This document shows, piece by piece, positions 26,412-34,836 of a DNA stretch of 45,362 nt. The DNA lies in contig CAZDGV010000011.1 in assembly GCA_964505195.1 (NCBI GenBank), positions 1 through 45,362 of the forward strand. The letters are read 5' to 3'. This DNA comes from CAZDGV01 sp964505195. Lineage in GTDB: Bacteria; Bacteroidota; Bacteroidia; Chitinophagales; Chitinophagaceae. Under the pieces are notes generated by a model, which was not told the origin of the DNA, ran no database searches, and saw nothing but the letters and a program-made list of their open reading frames with translations. Made by a program: the position numbers and the translations under genes. Every line of letters begins with the position of its first letter. The first letter of the stretch is position 1.

Positions 26412-27656
26412 TTGTTCATCATCGCACGCTTATATCTTTTTTTTGCTTGGCGTTATTTCTGGTCGCGTAAAACCACTCATGCGATCAATATCATTGCATG
26501 GGTATCGGTAGTGGCTATGGCATTTGGCACGGCTGCATTGGTGCTGGTGCTGAGTGTGTTCAACGGATTTGAAGGATTGGTAAAAACGCTCTATGCATCT
26601 TTCTACCCCGATTTGCGTATCACTGCGCAGGAAGGGCGGTTTTTAAGTCTTACTGCAGCACAACTGGAAAAAATACGATCTGTTAAAGGCGTTGCTGCCT
26701 TATCGTTGGTAGTACAGGAAAAAGCGCATCTTCAGTTTGGCGATTATCGCGCTAATGCAATGATCAAGGGTGTCGATAATAGATATGCCAAGGTTTCGGG
26801 CATTGAAAAGTATATGGTGGCAGGCAGGTATCATATTGGTGATGCAACTCAGCCAACGGCGGTTGTGGGGGTAGGGTTGGAGCAAGCACTTAATTTTCAA
26901 GCCGATCGTTCTGTGCAGCCGCTTACGGTATATCTTCCCAAGCGCGGTGTGGCACTGAATGCTGATCCACTCACATCCATTCGTATCGGTAATATTTATG
27001 GCGCCGGAACTTTTGCAGTGCAACAGGAATTCGACAATGGTTATCTGCTCACACATATTGATTTTTTGCGAGAAATGATTGGTTTGCGTGGCGATGAGTA
27101 TTCGGCAGTAGAAATAAAACTTAGTAATGCTGCTGCAGAGCAAGCAGTTATTGTAAGTGTTCAAAGTTTGCTTGGTAAAAGCTATCGCGTAGAAAGCCGT
27201 TATGAGCAAAACCGATCTTTATATGAAGTGATGCGGCTGGAAAAATGGGTGATCTATGCCATTCTCATGCTTCTGATGATTTTGGCTGCATTTAATATGG
27301 TGGGAAGCTTAACCATGCTGGTGCTGGAGAAATCGGCCGACATACAAATTATGCAAGCCATGGGTGCATCCACTTCCTTTATTCGTTTGCTTTTTTTAGC
27401 AGAAGGACTTTTGCTTGCTAGCATCGGTGCATTGGCAGGAACCATGTTGTCGCTGCTATTGGTATGGATGCAAACCACCTTCAAAATTATTCCACTTCAG
27501 GGTTCTTTTGTAATTGATTATTATCCTGTGAAGGTGATGCTCACCGATTTGTTGCTTGTAATGATATCGGTGCTTTCCATTGCAGTGTTGGCTGCGTGGA
27601 TGCCTGCAGCCAGGGCTGCGCGTGCCAGCATTTCTTTACGCGGGCAGGCGAATTAG
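26412..27656 (+). CDS. LolC/LolE/FtsX-like ABC transporter permease
   Basis: A ~414-residue membrane protein with an N-terminal transmembrane helix (NIIAWVSVVAMAFGTAALVLVLSVFNGFE), a periplasmic MacB-PCD-like domain of about 200 residues and three C-terminal helices (ILMLLMILAAFNMVGSLTML, the LLFLAEGLLLASIGALAGTML region, and LLLVMISVLSIAVLAAWMPAARAAR). This is the lipoprotein-releasing LolC/LolE layout, which needs an ATPase such as LolD; none is encoded here. The likely start is TTG 26412 after the rbfA stop; an ATG at 26355 would overlap rbfA by 38 nt and add 19 residues. Its stop codon overlaps that of the convergent transketolase gene by 3-4 nt. Confidence 0.85.
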   Translation: MFIIARLYLFFAWRYFWSRKTTHAINIIAWVSVVAMAFGTAALVLVLSVFNGFEGLVKTLYASFYPDLRITAQEGRFLSLTAAQLEKIRSVKGVAALSLVVQEKAHLQFGDYRANAMIKGVDNRYAKVSGIEKYMVAGRYHIGDATQPTAVVGVGLEQALNFQADRSVQPLTVYLPKRGVALNADPLTSIRIGNIYGAGTFAVQQEFDNGYLLTHIDFLREMIGLRGDEYSAVEIKLSNAAAEQAVIVSVQSLLGKSYRVESRYEQNRSLYEVMRLEKWVIYAILMLLMILAAFNMVGSLTMLVLEKSADIQIMQAMGASTSFIRLLFLAEGLLLASIGALAGTMLSLLLVWMQTTFKIIPLQGSFVIDYYPVKVMLTDLLLVMISVLSIAVLAAWMPAARAARASISLRGQAN

Positions 27657-28492
27657 TAGTCGCCCAAACTGGTTTCAGGTAATTGAGACAGTGCTTTGGC
27701 AAGTTGTTCGTCGTTAGGAGCAATGCCATGCCATTCGTGACTGCCTTCCATAAAATCGATTCCTTTTCCCATGCCTGTTTTCATCAGGTTTACGATGGGT
27801 TTTCCTTTTCCGCAGCGTGCCTTTGCTTTTTCGAGTGATGCTACCACTTCATCCATATCGTTTCCGTTTTCGGTAACCATCACATCCCATCCAAAGGCTT
27901 CAAATTTGGCTTTCAAATCGCCCAGGTTCATTACTTTATTGGTAGGCCCATCTATTTGCTGTCCGTTCCAGTCAATCGTTGCGATCAAGTTGTCCACCTG
28001 ATGATGCGCAGCTGCCATCACAGCTTCCCAAATCTGACCTTCCTGCAGTTCACCGTCGCCATGCAGCGAAAAAACAAGGTGTTTGTCGTTGTTGAGTTTT
28101 TTGGCCATCGCAGCGCCAATGGCAACGCTCATGCCCTGGCCAAGCGATCCCGAAGCAATGCGAATGCCGGGTAAATGCTCATGAGTGGCGGGGTGGCCTT
28201 GCAGCCTGGAATTAATGCGGCGAAAAGTTTGCAATTCCTGAACGGGGAAATATCCGCTGCGTGCGAGGGTTGCGTAAAACACCGGACTGATATGGCCATT
28301 GGAAAGAATAAACACGTCTTCATCCGTACCGTTCATATTGAAGGCAGGATTGTGTTTCATTACTTTAAAATAGAGTGCCGTAAAATATTCGGTGCATCCC
28401 AGTGAGCCACCGGGGTGGCCGCTTTGGCAGCCATGTACCATACGAACAATGTCTCTTCTAATTTGCGTTGCGATTTCCTGAAGTGCGGCCAT
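27653..28492 (-). CDS. Transketolase, N-terminal (TPP-binding) subunit
   Basis: A 279-residue polypeptide corresponding to the first half of transketolase: HGCQSGHPGGSLGCTEYF, the TPP/Mg motif GDGELQEGQIWEA with downstream ATIDWNGQQ, and the DVMVTENGNDMDEV segment. With a separate C-terminal subunit it would transfer two-carbon units in the pentose phosphate pathway. That partner, normally next to it in split transketolases, is not in the window: downstream on this strand lies a convergent gene. ATG 28492 is chosen because the promoter -7 element (28518-28511) lies between it and the longer start at 28543. Confidence 0.92.
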   Translation of the reverse strand: MAALQEIATQIRRDIVRMVHGCQSGHPGGSLGCTEYFTALYFKVMKHNPAFNMNGTDEDVFILSNGHISPVFYATLARSGYFPVQELQTFRRINSRLQGHPATHEHLPGIRIASGSLGQGMSVAIGAAMAKKLNNDKHLVFSLHGDGELQEGQIWEAVMAAAHHQVDNLIATIDWNGQQIDGPTNKVMNLGDLKAKFEAFGWDVMVTENGNDMDEVVASLEKAKARCGKGKPIVNLMKTGMGKGIDFMEGSHEWHGIAPNDEQLAKALSQLPETSLGDY

Positions 28493-28510
28493 ATAAATAG
28501 GATGTTGCGG

Positions 28511-28543
28511 CAAAACTAAAAGAAAATCGCAGAGTCGTCTCAA
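28511..28543 (-). promoter_or_regulatory. Promoter of the transketolase N-subunit gene (TTG-N22-TAGTTTTG)
   Basis: On the minus strand TTG (28543-28541) and TAGTTTTG (28518-28511) are 22 nt apart, 18 nt before the ATG at 28492. Confidence 0.75.
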
Positions 28544-28598
28544 AGATTTTTACACCTCTTTATTTATGTTGCTTTTTAAGTCGCTGTAGTGGAAAGTT

Positions 28599-28628
28599 TA
28601 AATTTGGTGCTCAATAGAACCGAGCACC
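28599..28628 (+). promoter_or_regulatory. Orphan -7-like element with an overlapping 7-bp inverted repeat
   Basis: TAAATTTG (28599-28606) is followed by GGTGCTC (28606-28612), nine nt, and GAGCACC (28622-28628). The -7 element and hairpin share a G. It could be a second frr promoter with an operator, or a chance pair; there is no TTG at 17-23 nt. Confidence 0.3.
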
Positions 28629-28696
28629 GGTTTTACAAAGCATTCTTTTAAAAAATAGGTTGTCCCGTAAAAACAGCAACTAATTTTTTCATTCAT

Positions 28697-28704
28697 TAGC
28701 TTTG
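28697..28704 (+). promoter_or_regulatory. frr -7 element TAGCTTTG
   Basis: Exact TAnnTTTG 22 nt before the frr ATG. The nearest upstream TTG (28660-28662) is too far away for a normal -33 box. Confidence 0.55.
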
Positions 28705-28726
28705 CAGCTCACCAACCATCGAATTT

Positions 28727-29290
28727 ATGTCGGACGAATTGTTGCTTATTACAGAAGATGCGGATAGTCATATGAAAAAAGCCATTCAGCACCTTGAAGC
28801 TGAACTGGTCAAAATCAGAGCCGGCAGAGCCAACCCGCAAATGCTGGAAGGGATCGTGGTGGATTATTACGGCGCTCCCACGCCGCTCAATCAGGTTGCC
28901 AATGTTAGCGTGGCAGATGCAAGAACCCTTGTTATTCAGCCTTGGGAGAAGAATATGCTTCAGCCCATCGAGCGGTCCATCATCGCTTCCAATATAGGGC
29001 TCAACCCACAAAACGACGGCGCCTTGATTCGATTGTTTCTTCCTCCGCTTACCGAAGAGCGCCGCAAAGAGCTGGTGAAAAAAGTAAATGGTGAAGGTGA
29101 GCATTCAAAAGTGGCGATCCGTAATATTCGTAGAGATGCCATTGAAGAAGTAAAAAAATTACAGAAAGATGGTTTGAGTGAAGATGCCGCGAAAGATGCA
29201 GAAAAGGATATTCAACAAATCACCGATAAATACATTGCACTGGTTGAGAAGCATTTGCAGGCAAAAGAAAAAGAAATTATGACGGTTTAA
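28727..29290 (+). CDS. frr: Ribosome recycling factor
   Basis: A 187-residue protein that with EF-G splits post-termination ribosomes. Family features: KIRAGRANPQMLEGIVVDYYG near the N-terminus, the PLNQVANVSVADARTLVIQPW domain-II segment, and the helical LPPLTEERRKELVKK...EHSKVAIRNIRRDA region. Length and ends match. In many bacteria frr follows pyrH; here it stands alone behind its own promoter, divergent from the transketolase gene, with a terminator right after. Confidence 0.96.
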   Translation: MSDELLLITEDADSHMKKAIQHLEAELVKIRAGRANPQMLEGIVVDYYGAPTPLNQVANVSVADARTLVIQPWEKNMLQPIERSIIASNIGLNPQNDGALIRLFLPPLTEERRKELVKKVNGEGEHSKVAIRNIRRDAIEEVKKLQKDGLSEDAAKDAEKDIQQITDKYIALVEKHLQAKEKEIMTV

Positions 29291-29309
29291 GTCGTCGAGA
29301 ACTAATCTA

Positions 29310-30200
29310 TCAGGGCTCTTTTACAGAGCCCTTTTTATTGGTATTTACAAAATAAACTCCCGTGAGGATGATTAGTAATCCTACAATTTGTATCAGCCCT
29401 ATATTTTCTCCGGCAACCAAGCCCCAGCATACGGCAACAAAGGGAATGCCGTAGGTAACCATAGAAGAGAACAAAACCCCGGCGCGTTTCATGAGTATGT
29501 AAAACAGGATGGTAGCCGTAGCGGTACCCAGCATGCCCAGCACCGCTGCTGATCCAAAAGCATAAGCAAATGCTTCCGTCTGAAAATCGTGTTTGAAAAA
29601 GCCGGTCAACCATAACATCAATAATGCGGGTAGCATGAAAAAGGCAAATGAAATACTTGCAATTTCAGTGGAGGCGGTTTGATGCAGTTTCCGATTTACC
29701 ATGTTTACGTTCACTCCATACAATAGTGTGGCAAGCAGTACCAGTGCAGCATACCAAAGGTCTTCGGCATTCACGCGCATATTGGGCGATAATACCAATA
29801 CCATGCCCGCAAAACCAATCAGTACTCCCAACATTTTTGTTCTGCCAATCCCCATCTTTAAAAAGATCACGCCCACCAGAATTACAAAGAGGGGTGTTAA
29901 TGCATTGAGCATACCCGCCAACGCACTGTCGATTTTGGTTTCTGCCATGCAAAAAAGGATAGCAGGAATGAAACTGCCCAGCAATCCCGATAGAACGATA
30001 TACGGCAGTTTACTTTTATCAATGGATGCGAAAGAACGTTTTACAAAGGGCAACAATACGGCTCCGGCAAAAAACATGCGCACGCCCGCAACTTGGTAGG
30101 GGTTGAATGTCTTTAATCCTTCTTTCATCAGCATGAAGGAGCTCCCCCAAATAAATGAAAGGGCAATAAAGAGCAGCCAGTTGATCCAAGCTTTGTTCAT
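29310..30200 (-). CDS. EamA/DMT-family transporter
   Basis: A 296-residue membrane protein with ten predicted helices in two EamA repeats (first repeat from INWLLFIALSFIWGSSFMLMKEG, second from WYAALVLLATLLYGVNVNMV). The motif WGSSFMLMK and PYQVAGVRMFFAG are typical of drug/metabolite exporters. The substrate cannot be inferred. It is convergent with frr, 19 nt apart, and the frr terminator hairpin lies within its last codons and stop. It is transcribed from a promoter with one mismatch just upstream. The ATG at 30200 is the natural start. Confidence 0.9.
   Translation of the reverse strand: MNKAWINWLLFIALSFIWGSSFMLMKEGLKTFNPYQVAGVRMFFAGAVLLPFVKRSFASIDKSKLPYIVLSGLLGSFIPAILFCMAETKIDSALAGMLNALTPLFVILVGVIFLKMGIGRTKMLGVLIGFAGMVLVLSPNMRVNAEDLWYAALVLLATLLYGVNVNMVNRKLHQTASTEIASISFAFFMLPALLMLWLTGFFKHDFQTEAFAYAFGSAAVLGMLGTATATILFYILMKRAGVLFSSMVTYGIPFVAVCWGLVAGENIGLIQIVGLLIILTGVYFVNTNKKGSVKEP
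29312..29336 (+). terminator. frr terminator, inside the 3' end of the EamA gene
   Basis: AGGGCTC (29312-29318), loop TTTTACA, GAGCCCT (29326-29332), then T tract. The A-tract required for the other strand is missing, so it should stop frr transcripts only. Confidence 0.85.
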
Positions 30201-30208
30201 AACGGCTG

Positions 30209-30237
30209 CAAAGTTGCGTTATATCAACCGAATGCAA
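30209..30237 (-). promoter_or_regulatory. Promoter of the EamA gene (TTG-N18-CAACTTTG)
   Basis: On the minus strand TTG (30237-30235) and CAACTTTG (30216-30209), one mismatch to TAnnTTTG, 8 nt from the ATG at 30200. Confidence 0.5.
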
Positions 30238-30347
30238 ACGAAACAGGGTGTCTTAATCAATGAATTTATTTTCTGAGTGCCTATGGCAGTTGTAAACATC
30301 ATGTTTTATCTTAGCTGAGCCGGTAAAAAGCATCTTAAAAAAACGAT

Positions 30348-30725
30348 ATGGGCTTCTTAAAGGAATTCAGAGAATTTGCTATCAAGGGTAATGTAGTAGA
30401 TCTTGCTGTGGGTGTAATCATCGGAGCGGCATTCGGTGCCATTGTTAGTGCAGTTGTTGAGCAAATTTTAATGCCCATCGTTGGAATCATCACTGGTGGT
30501 ATCAATTTTGATGCGTTGGTATTGCGGGTGGGAGATGCGCAGCTGAAGTACGGCATGGCCATAACCGCCCTGGTAAAGTTTTTAGCCATTGCCTTCTTTC
30601 TGTTTCTTATTATCAAAGCTATTAATAAGTTCAAGCGCGATCAGAAGCCGCCCGCACCTCCGCCTACTGCTTCCGAACAGCTGCTGACAGAAATTCGGGA
30701 TTTGCTTAAGCAGAGAAGTGAATAA
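30348..30725 (+). CDS. mscL: Large-conductance mechanosensitive channel MscL
   Basis: A 125-residue inner-membrane protein that opens under membrane tension to release osmolytes on hypo-osmotic shock; pentameric. N-terminal amphipathic helix (MGFLKEFREFAIKGNVVDLAVG), TM1 with GVIIGAAFGAIVSAVV, a rather short periplasmic loop (GINFDALVLRVGDAQLKYG), TM2 (ALVKFLAIAFFLFLIIKAIN) and a charged C-terminal helix with a PPAPPPT linker. Length is slightly under that of E. coli MscL because of the loop. It appears monocistronic; no clear promoter is seen. Confidence 0.95.
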   Translation: MGFLKEFREFAIKGNVVDLAVGVIIGAAFGAIVSAVVEQILMPIVGIITGGINFDALVLRVGDAQLKYGMAITALVKFLAIAFFLFLIIKAINKFKRDQKPPAPPPTASEQLLTEIRDLLKQRSE

Positions 30726-30817
30726 GGCGATGACTATTTCAAGGTCAACTTTTTAGTTTGAGGCTTCAGTTTGTTTGGATGGGGATGAATCGCTGCCAAA
30801 TATTGACTGCTTTCTCC

Positions 30818-30825
30818 TACATTTG
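30818..30825 (+). promoter_or_regulatory. scpA -7 element TACATTTG
   Basis: Exact TAnnTTTG 41 nt before the TTG start at 30867. TTG at 30803 is too close to serve as -33. Confidence 0.5.
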
Positions 30826-30866
30826 TCGGCACGCAGTTTTGATATTCCATTTTTAAAACCGTTCAT

Positions 30867-31658
30867 TTGCAACATACACACTATCAAATAAAACTCCCGC
30901 AGTTTGAAGGCCCCTTCGATCTGTTATTGTTCTTCATTGAGCGGGACGAACTCGATATTTACGATATTCCCATCACGAGAATCATCAATGATTTTCTGGC
31001 TTTCATTCACCAGAGCGAGGAACTGAACATTGAGCTTTCAAGTGAGTTCATTCTCTTTATTTCAACGCTCATGCGCATCAAAGCAAAATTGTTGCTGCCA
31101 CGCAAGGAGCTGGATGCTCAGGGTAATGAGATTGATCCGCGACAGGAGCTGGTTGATAAGATTATAGAATACAAGCGGTTTAAGGAAGCTTCCGTGCAAA
31201 TGGCTGAAATGGAAGCCATCCGTATGCTCATGGTAAAGCGCGGAAACATTCATCAGGAGCTTTCATCCATTGGAGAAGAAGCCGGTGAAGGAACGGAGAT
31301 TCAGACCATTACCATGTTCAAGCTCATGAAAACCTTCGAGCGGGTAATGAAGCGCTATCACGATCGCAACAACAAGCCAGTGCATACGGTGGTGCGTTAT
31401 AATTATACCATGGAGGGCAGTCGCGATTATATGCTCGATATGGTTCGCCGCGAGCGGAGCATGCCTTTTGAAAGGTTGTTTGAGATTTGTGAGAACCGCA
31501 TCCATGCCATTTTTCTTTTTCTTTCGATGCTTGAACTGGCACAGCAGCGCTATATGGACATTCGCACGGGAGAGGGAAAGAATAATTTCATTGTGGAATG
31601 GAATGATCAGCGCTCGGAAGAAGTGCCTGAAATTCCCACAGAACCCTCTCTCAACTAA
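30867..31658 (+). CDS. scpA: Segregation and condensation protein A
   Basis: A 263-residue kleisin that with ScpB and SMC forms the condensin-like complex for chromosome segregation. The N-terminal region YQIKLPQFEGPFDLLLFFIERDELDIYDIPI is diagnostic (shown by F-E-G-P-F-D-L-L-L and D-I-x-D-I-P-I), followed by LRIKAKLLLPR-type motif (LMRIKAKLLLPRKE) and the C-terminal winged-helix segment RLFEICENRIHAIFLFLSMLELAQQR. The start is a TTG codon at 30867; no better in-frame start exists before the conserved domain. scpB is not in the window. The gene is convergent with dxs, 6 nt apart. Confidence 0.92.
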   Translation: MQHTHYQIKLPQFEGPFDLLLFFIERDELDIYDIPITRIINDFLAFIHQSEELNIELSSEFILFISTLMRIKAKLLLPRKELDAQGNEIDPRQELVDKIIEYKRFKEASVQMAEMEAIRMLMVKRGNIHQELSSIGEEAGEGTEIQTITMFKLMKTFERVMKRYHDRNNKPVHTVVRYNYTMEGSRDYMLDMVRRERSMPFERLFEICENRIHAIFLFLSMLELAQQRYMDIRTGEGKNNFIVEWNDQRSEEVPEIPTEPSLN

Positions 31659-31664
31659 GTTTGC

Positions 31665-33584
31665 TTACAAAGCTTTAACGGTGGTATTGGCCAACACGCG
31701 TACCGCTTCTGCAATTGCTATTGCATCGTATTCACTTTCTCTGAAAAGTTCTTTGGGTGTGCCATGTTCAACAATGCGATCGGGTATGCCCAATATTTTT
31801 ACATCAGCCTTGTAGCCATTTGCAGCCATGAATTCAAGCACGGCTGTTCCAAAACCACCTACTACCGTTCCGTCCTCAACCGTAACTACTTTGTTGTAGC
31901 GCTGAAACACTTCATGCAGCATGGCTTCATCGAGCGGTTTTACAAATCGCATGTCGTAATGCGCAGGGTTGATACCGTCGTTTCTGAGATCGCGGATGGC
32001 GGCGGCTGCGAAATTGCCGGGATGCCCCAAGCTCAGTATGGCGATTTCTGCGCCGTCTTTCAGCTTGCGGCCCGTGCCGATTTTCACTTCTTCGAATGGA
32101 GTTTTCCATTCCGGCATCACGCCTTCACCGCGCGGGTAGCGAATTACAAAGGGAAGCTTGGTGCTTTCCAGCTGCGAAGTGTACATCAGATTGCGCAGCT
32201 CAGCTTCATTCATCGGGGCACTTACAATCATATTGGGAATGCAACGCATAAAGGCGATATCGTAAGCGCCATGGTGCGTTGGACCATCTTCACCCACAAG
32301 CCCTGCACGGTCTAAACAAAATACAACCGGCAACTTCTGAATGGCTACATCATGCACCACCTGATCGTAGGCCCTTTGCATGAAAGAAGAATAAATATTA
32401 CAAAACACACGCATGCCTTGCGTTGCTAGTCCGGCACTTACTGTTACCGCATGTTGTTCACAGATGCCTACATCAAAAGCTCTGTCGGGCATTTGCTCCA
32501 TCATGTACTTCAAGGAAGATCCGCTGGGCATGGCGGGTGTAATGCCCATAATCTTTTGGTTCTTTTCGGCCAATTCAATCAAGCTATGACCAAATACATC
32601 CTGGTATTTGGGTGGCTGTGGCGTTTCTATTTTTTTCTTGTAAATCTCTCCGGTCACTTTATCAAACAAGCCCGGTGCATGCCATTTGGTTTGGTCTTTT
32701 TCTGCCAGTTCATATCCCTTGCCCTTCACCGTTACAATATGTAACAGTTTGGGTCCGGGGATATTTTTCATATCCTTCAGTGTGTCAACCAGCTTGATGA
32801 TATTGTGCCCGTCGATCGGTCCGAAATAACGCAACTTGAGTGCTTCAAAGAGGTTAGCGCTTTTGCTCACCATTCCTTTTACCGCATGCTCGAGCTTGCT
32901 TGCCATTTCACGCGAAAAGTTCTTTCCCACCGGCAGCTTACCCAAAATGTTCCAAACCTCGTCTCTGAATTTATTGTAAGTATGAGATGTTGAGATGTCG
33001 GTCAGATATTCTTTTAAAGCACCCACGTTGGGGTCAATGCTCATGCAATTGTCGTTGAGAATAATCAAGCAGTCTGCATCGGCTACGCCTGCATGGTTCA
33101 TGCCTTCGAAAGCCAGACCTGCTGTCATGGCACCATCGCCAATTACTGCCACTGATTTTCTGTTTTCTCCCTTATACTTCGCTGCAATGGCCATGCCAAG
33201 CGCTGCCGAAATGGAGGTGGAGGAATGGCCAACACCGAAGGTGTCGTATTCGCTTTCGCTGCGTTTGGGAAAGCCGCTGATGCCCTGGTATTTTCGGTTG
33301 GTATGAAACTGATCGCGCCGTCCGGTAAGAATTTTGTGTCCGTATGCCTGATGGCCTACATCCCATACCAGCTGATCGTAGGGGGTGTCATAAACATAAT
33401 GCAGGGCTACCGTAAGCTCAACCACGCCTAAGCTGGCACCAAAATGTCCACCATGCACACTTACGATATCGATGATGTACTGGCGCAGTTCGTCGCAAAA
33501 CTGAGGAAGCTGCTCTAGTTTCAGCTGTTTCAGCTGCTTGGGCGAATCTACCATGCTTAACAATGGTCCGGGTCTGATGTCCAT
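31665..33584 (-). CDS. dxs: 1-deoxy-D-xylulose-5-phosphate synthase
   Basis: A 639-residue TPP enzyme that condenses pyruvate and glyceraldehyde 3-phosphate, the first step of the MEP isoprenoid pathway. Visible: the N-terminal GHFGASLGVVELTVALHYV and DVGHQAYGHKILTGR, TPP motif GDGAMTAGLAFEGMNHAG with LNDNCMSI, catalytic Glu in DVGICEQHAVTVSAGLA and CLDRAGLVGEDGPTHHG, and the C-terminal transketolase-C domain. ATG 33584 is preferred to the longest frame at 33707 because MDIRPGPLLSMVDSPKQLK is the usual N-terminus of Bacteroidota Dxs. It is convergent with scpA and divergent to the sensor kinase. Its isoprenoids would also supply the GGGP synthase nearby. Confidence 0.95.
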   Translation of the reverse strand: MDIRPGPLLSMVDSPKQLKQLKLEQLPQFCDELRQYIIDIVSVHGGHFGASLGVVELTVALHYVYDTPYDQLVWDVGHQAYGHKILTGRRDQFHTNRKYQGISGFPKRSESEYDTFGVGHSSTSISAALGMAIAAKYKGENRKSVAVIGDGAMTAGLAFEGMNHAGVADADCLIILNDNCMSIDPNVGALKEYLTDISTSHTYNKFRDEVWNILGKLPVGKNFSREMASKLEHAVKGMVSKSANLFEALKLRYFGPIDGHNIIKLVDTLKDMKNIPGPKLLHIVTVKGKGYELAEKDQTKWHAPGLFDKVTGEIYKKKIETPQPPKYQDVFGHSLIELAEKNQKIMGITPAMPSGSSLKYMMEQMPDRAFDVGICEQHAVTVSAGLATQGMRVFCNIYSSFMQRAYDQVVHDVAIQKLPVVFCLDRAGLVGEDGPTHHGAYDIAFMRCIPNMIVSAPMNEAELRNLMYTSQLESTKLPFVIRYPRGEGVMPEWKTPFEEVKIGTGRKLKDGAEIAILSLGHPGNFAAAAIRDLRNDGINPAHYDMRFVKPLDEAMLHEVFQRYNKVVTVEDGTVVGGFGTAVLEFMAANGYKADVKILGIPDRIVEHGTPKELFRESEYDAIAIAEAVRVLANTTVKAL

Positions 33585-33764
33585 ACGGTATGAATAAGGG
33601 GTAAAAATAGAAATTTTAGCATTGTGAAGGTTAGCGTAACCAATAACAACAAAAACCGGGCAAATTGGTTCTGTACGGCTTCCGTTCCCGTCCACCGGCC
33701 CTACCATTTAGCCGCTTTCTCTGCCTTTGATAAAGAAGCCGGCGCCTAAATCGCTCATCAGCAC

Positions 33765-33772
33765 TAGATTTG
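33765..33772 (+). promoter_or_regulatory. -7 element TAGATTTG of the sensor kinase gene
   Basis: Exact TAnnTTTG, 8 nt before the ATG at 33781, so it excludes the TTG at 33727 as start and predicts a near-leaderless mRNA. No -33 TTG at normal spacing. Confidence 0.6.
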
Positions 33773-33780
33773 TAGGGCTA

Positions 33781-34836
33781 ATGCGGCTATTTCGTAACAT
33801 ACCACGCTACTGGGCATTTCAGTTTTTTGGCTGGGGTGCCAATGCCATGATTTCCATTTTTTTCGAATGGACCTATCGGAATAATTTTTCCGCAACCTTT
33901 TTCGGGCGACTAGCAGTATTGACACTGTTGGGTGTGCTCTTCAGCCATATGATGCGGTTTACTATTATGCGTTTTCAGATTCTTCAAAAGGATCTTGAAA
34001 AGCAATCGCTATTGTTTCTGGGCATTACTCTTGCCTTTGCTTTTTTGTATGCAGCCGGCTCGTTGAGTATGTATCAGGTATTTGATATCTGGCGCCAGCG
34101 CGAACGCGGTTTCACCTTGTTTGAAAAAATGTTTGGCGCTACGTTTAATGCCTTCATCACCTTACTGGTTTGGAACCTGATCTATTTTATTTACCATTAT
34201 ATCCAGCGCATCCGAAAGCAGGAGATTGAATCGCTGCAACTGGAAGGGTTGATTAAAGAATTGCAACTCAAAACCATCAAGTCGCATATCAACCCTCATT
34301 TCATTTTCAATGCACTCAACAGCATTCGGGCCTTGGTAGATGAAAATCCGGTGCGTGCACGCAAAGCGATTACCGAGCTGAGCAGCATTTTGCGAAGCAG
34401 TATGCATGCAGAAAAAACCGAAACCGTTTCTTTTGAAGAGGAGCTTGCCATTGTGCGCGATTATCTGGCGCTGGAGCAGATGCGTTTTGAAGAGCGACTG
34501 AAAGTAAAATTCGATATCGACGAAACAACACTTTCTTTACCCGTACCTCCCATGATGCTTCAAACACTGGTAGAAAACGCCATCAAACATGGTATTAGTC
34601 GCACTGTTAGCGGTGGCGAAGTGCATATTATATCTCGCTTTCGTAACGGGCAGCATGAGCTGATGGTTCGCAATACGGGCAATCTTTCCACCATCAGTGC
34701 TACCGAAGGATTTGGGTTGTATAGTACACAAAATCGCCTGCGACTGATGTATGGTGAAGCGGCGGGATTTTCAATTGCCAATGTGGCCGGTCAGCAAGTG
34801 GAAGCATGTATCACTATGCCGGTAGAAAATGAATGA
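33781..34836 (+). CDS. LytS-type sensor histidine kinase
   Basis: A 351-residue membrane kinase. Four predicted transmembrane helices (about 12-30, 42-58, 76-98 and 118-141), a short coiled linker, then the HisKA_7TM/His_kinase domain with SHINPHFIFNALNSI (phospho-acceptor His173 in NPHF) and the ATP-binding LVENAIKHGI. No extracytoplasmic sensor domain of size is present, so the signal is likely sensed in the membrane; it is unknown. It overlaps by 8 nt with the LytTR regulator gene, its cognate partner. The start is set at 33781 by the -7 element just upstream. Confidence 0.92.
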   Translation: MRLFRNIPRYWAFQFFGWGANAMISIFFEWTYRNNFSATFFGRLAVLTLLGVLFSHMMRFTIMRFQILQKDLEKQSLLFLGITLAFAFLYAAGSLSMYQVFDIWRQRERGFTLFEKMFGATFNAFITLLVWNLIYFIYHYIQRIRKQEIESLQLEGLIKELQLKTIKSHINPHFIFNALNSIRALVDENPVRARKAITELSSILRSSMHAEKTETVSFEEELAIVRDYLALEQMRFEERLKVKFDIDETTLSLPVPPMMLQTLVENAIKHGISRTVSGGEVHIISRFRNGQHELMVRNTGNLSTISATEGFGLYSTQNRLRLMYGEAAGFSIANVAGQQVEACITMPVENE

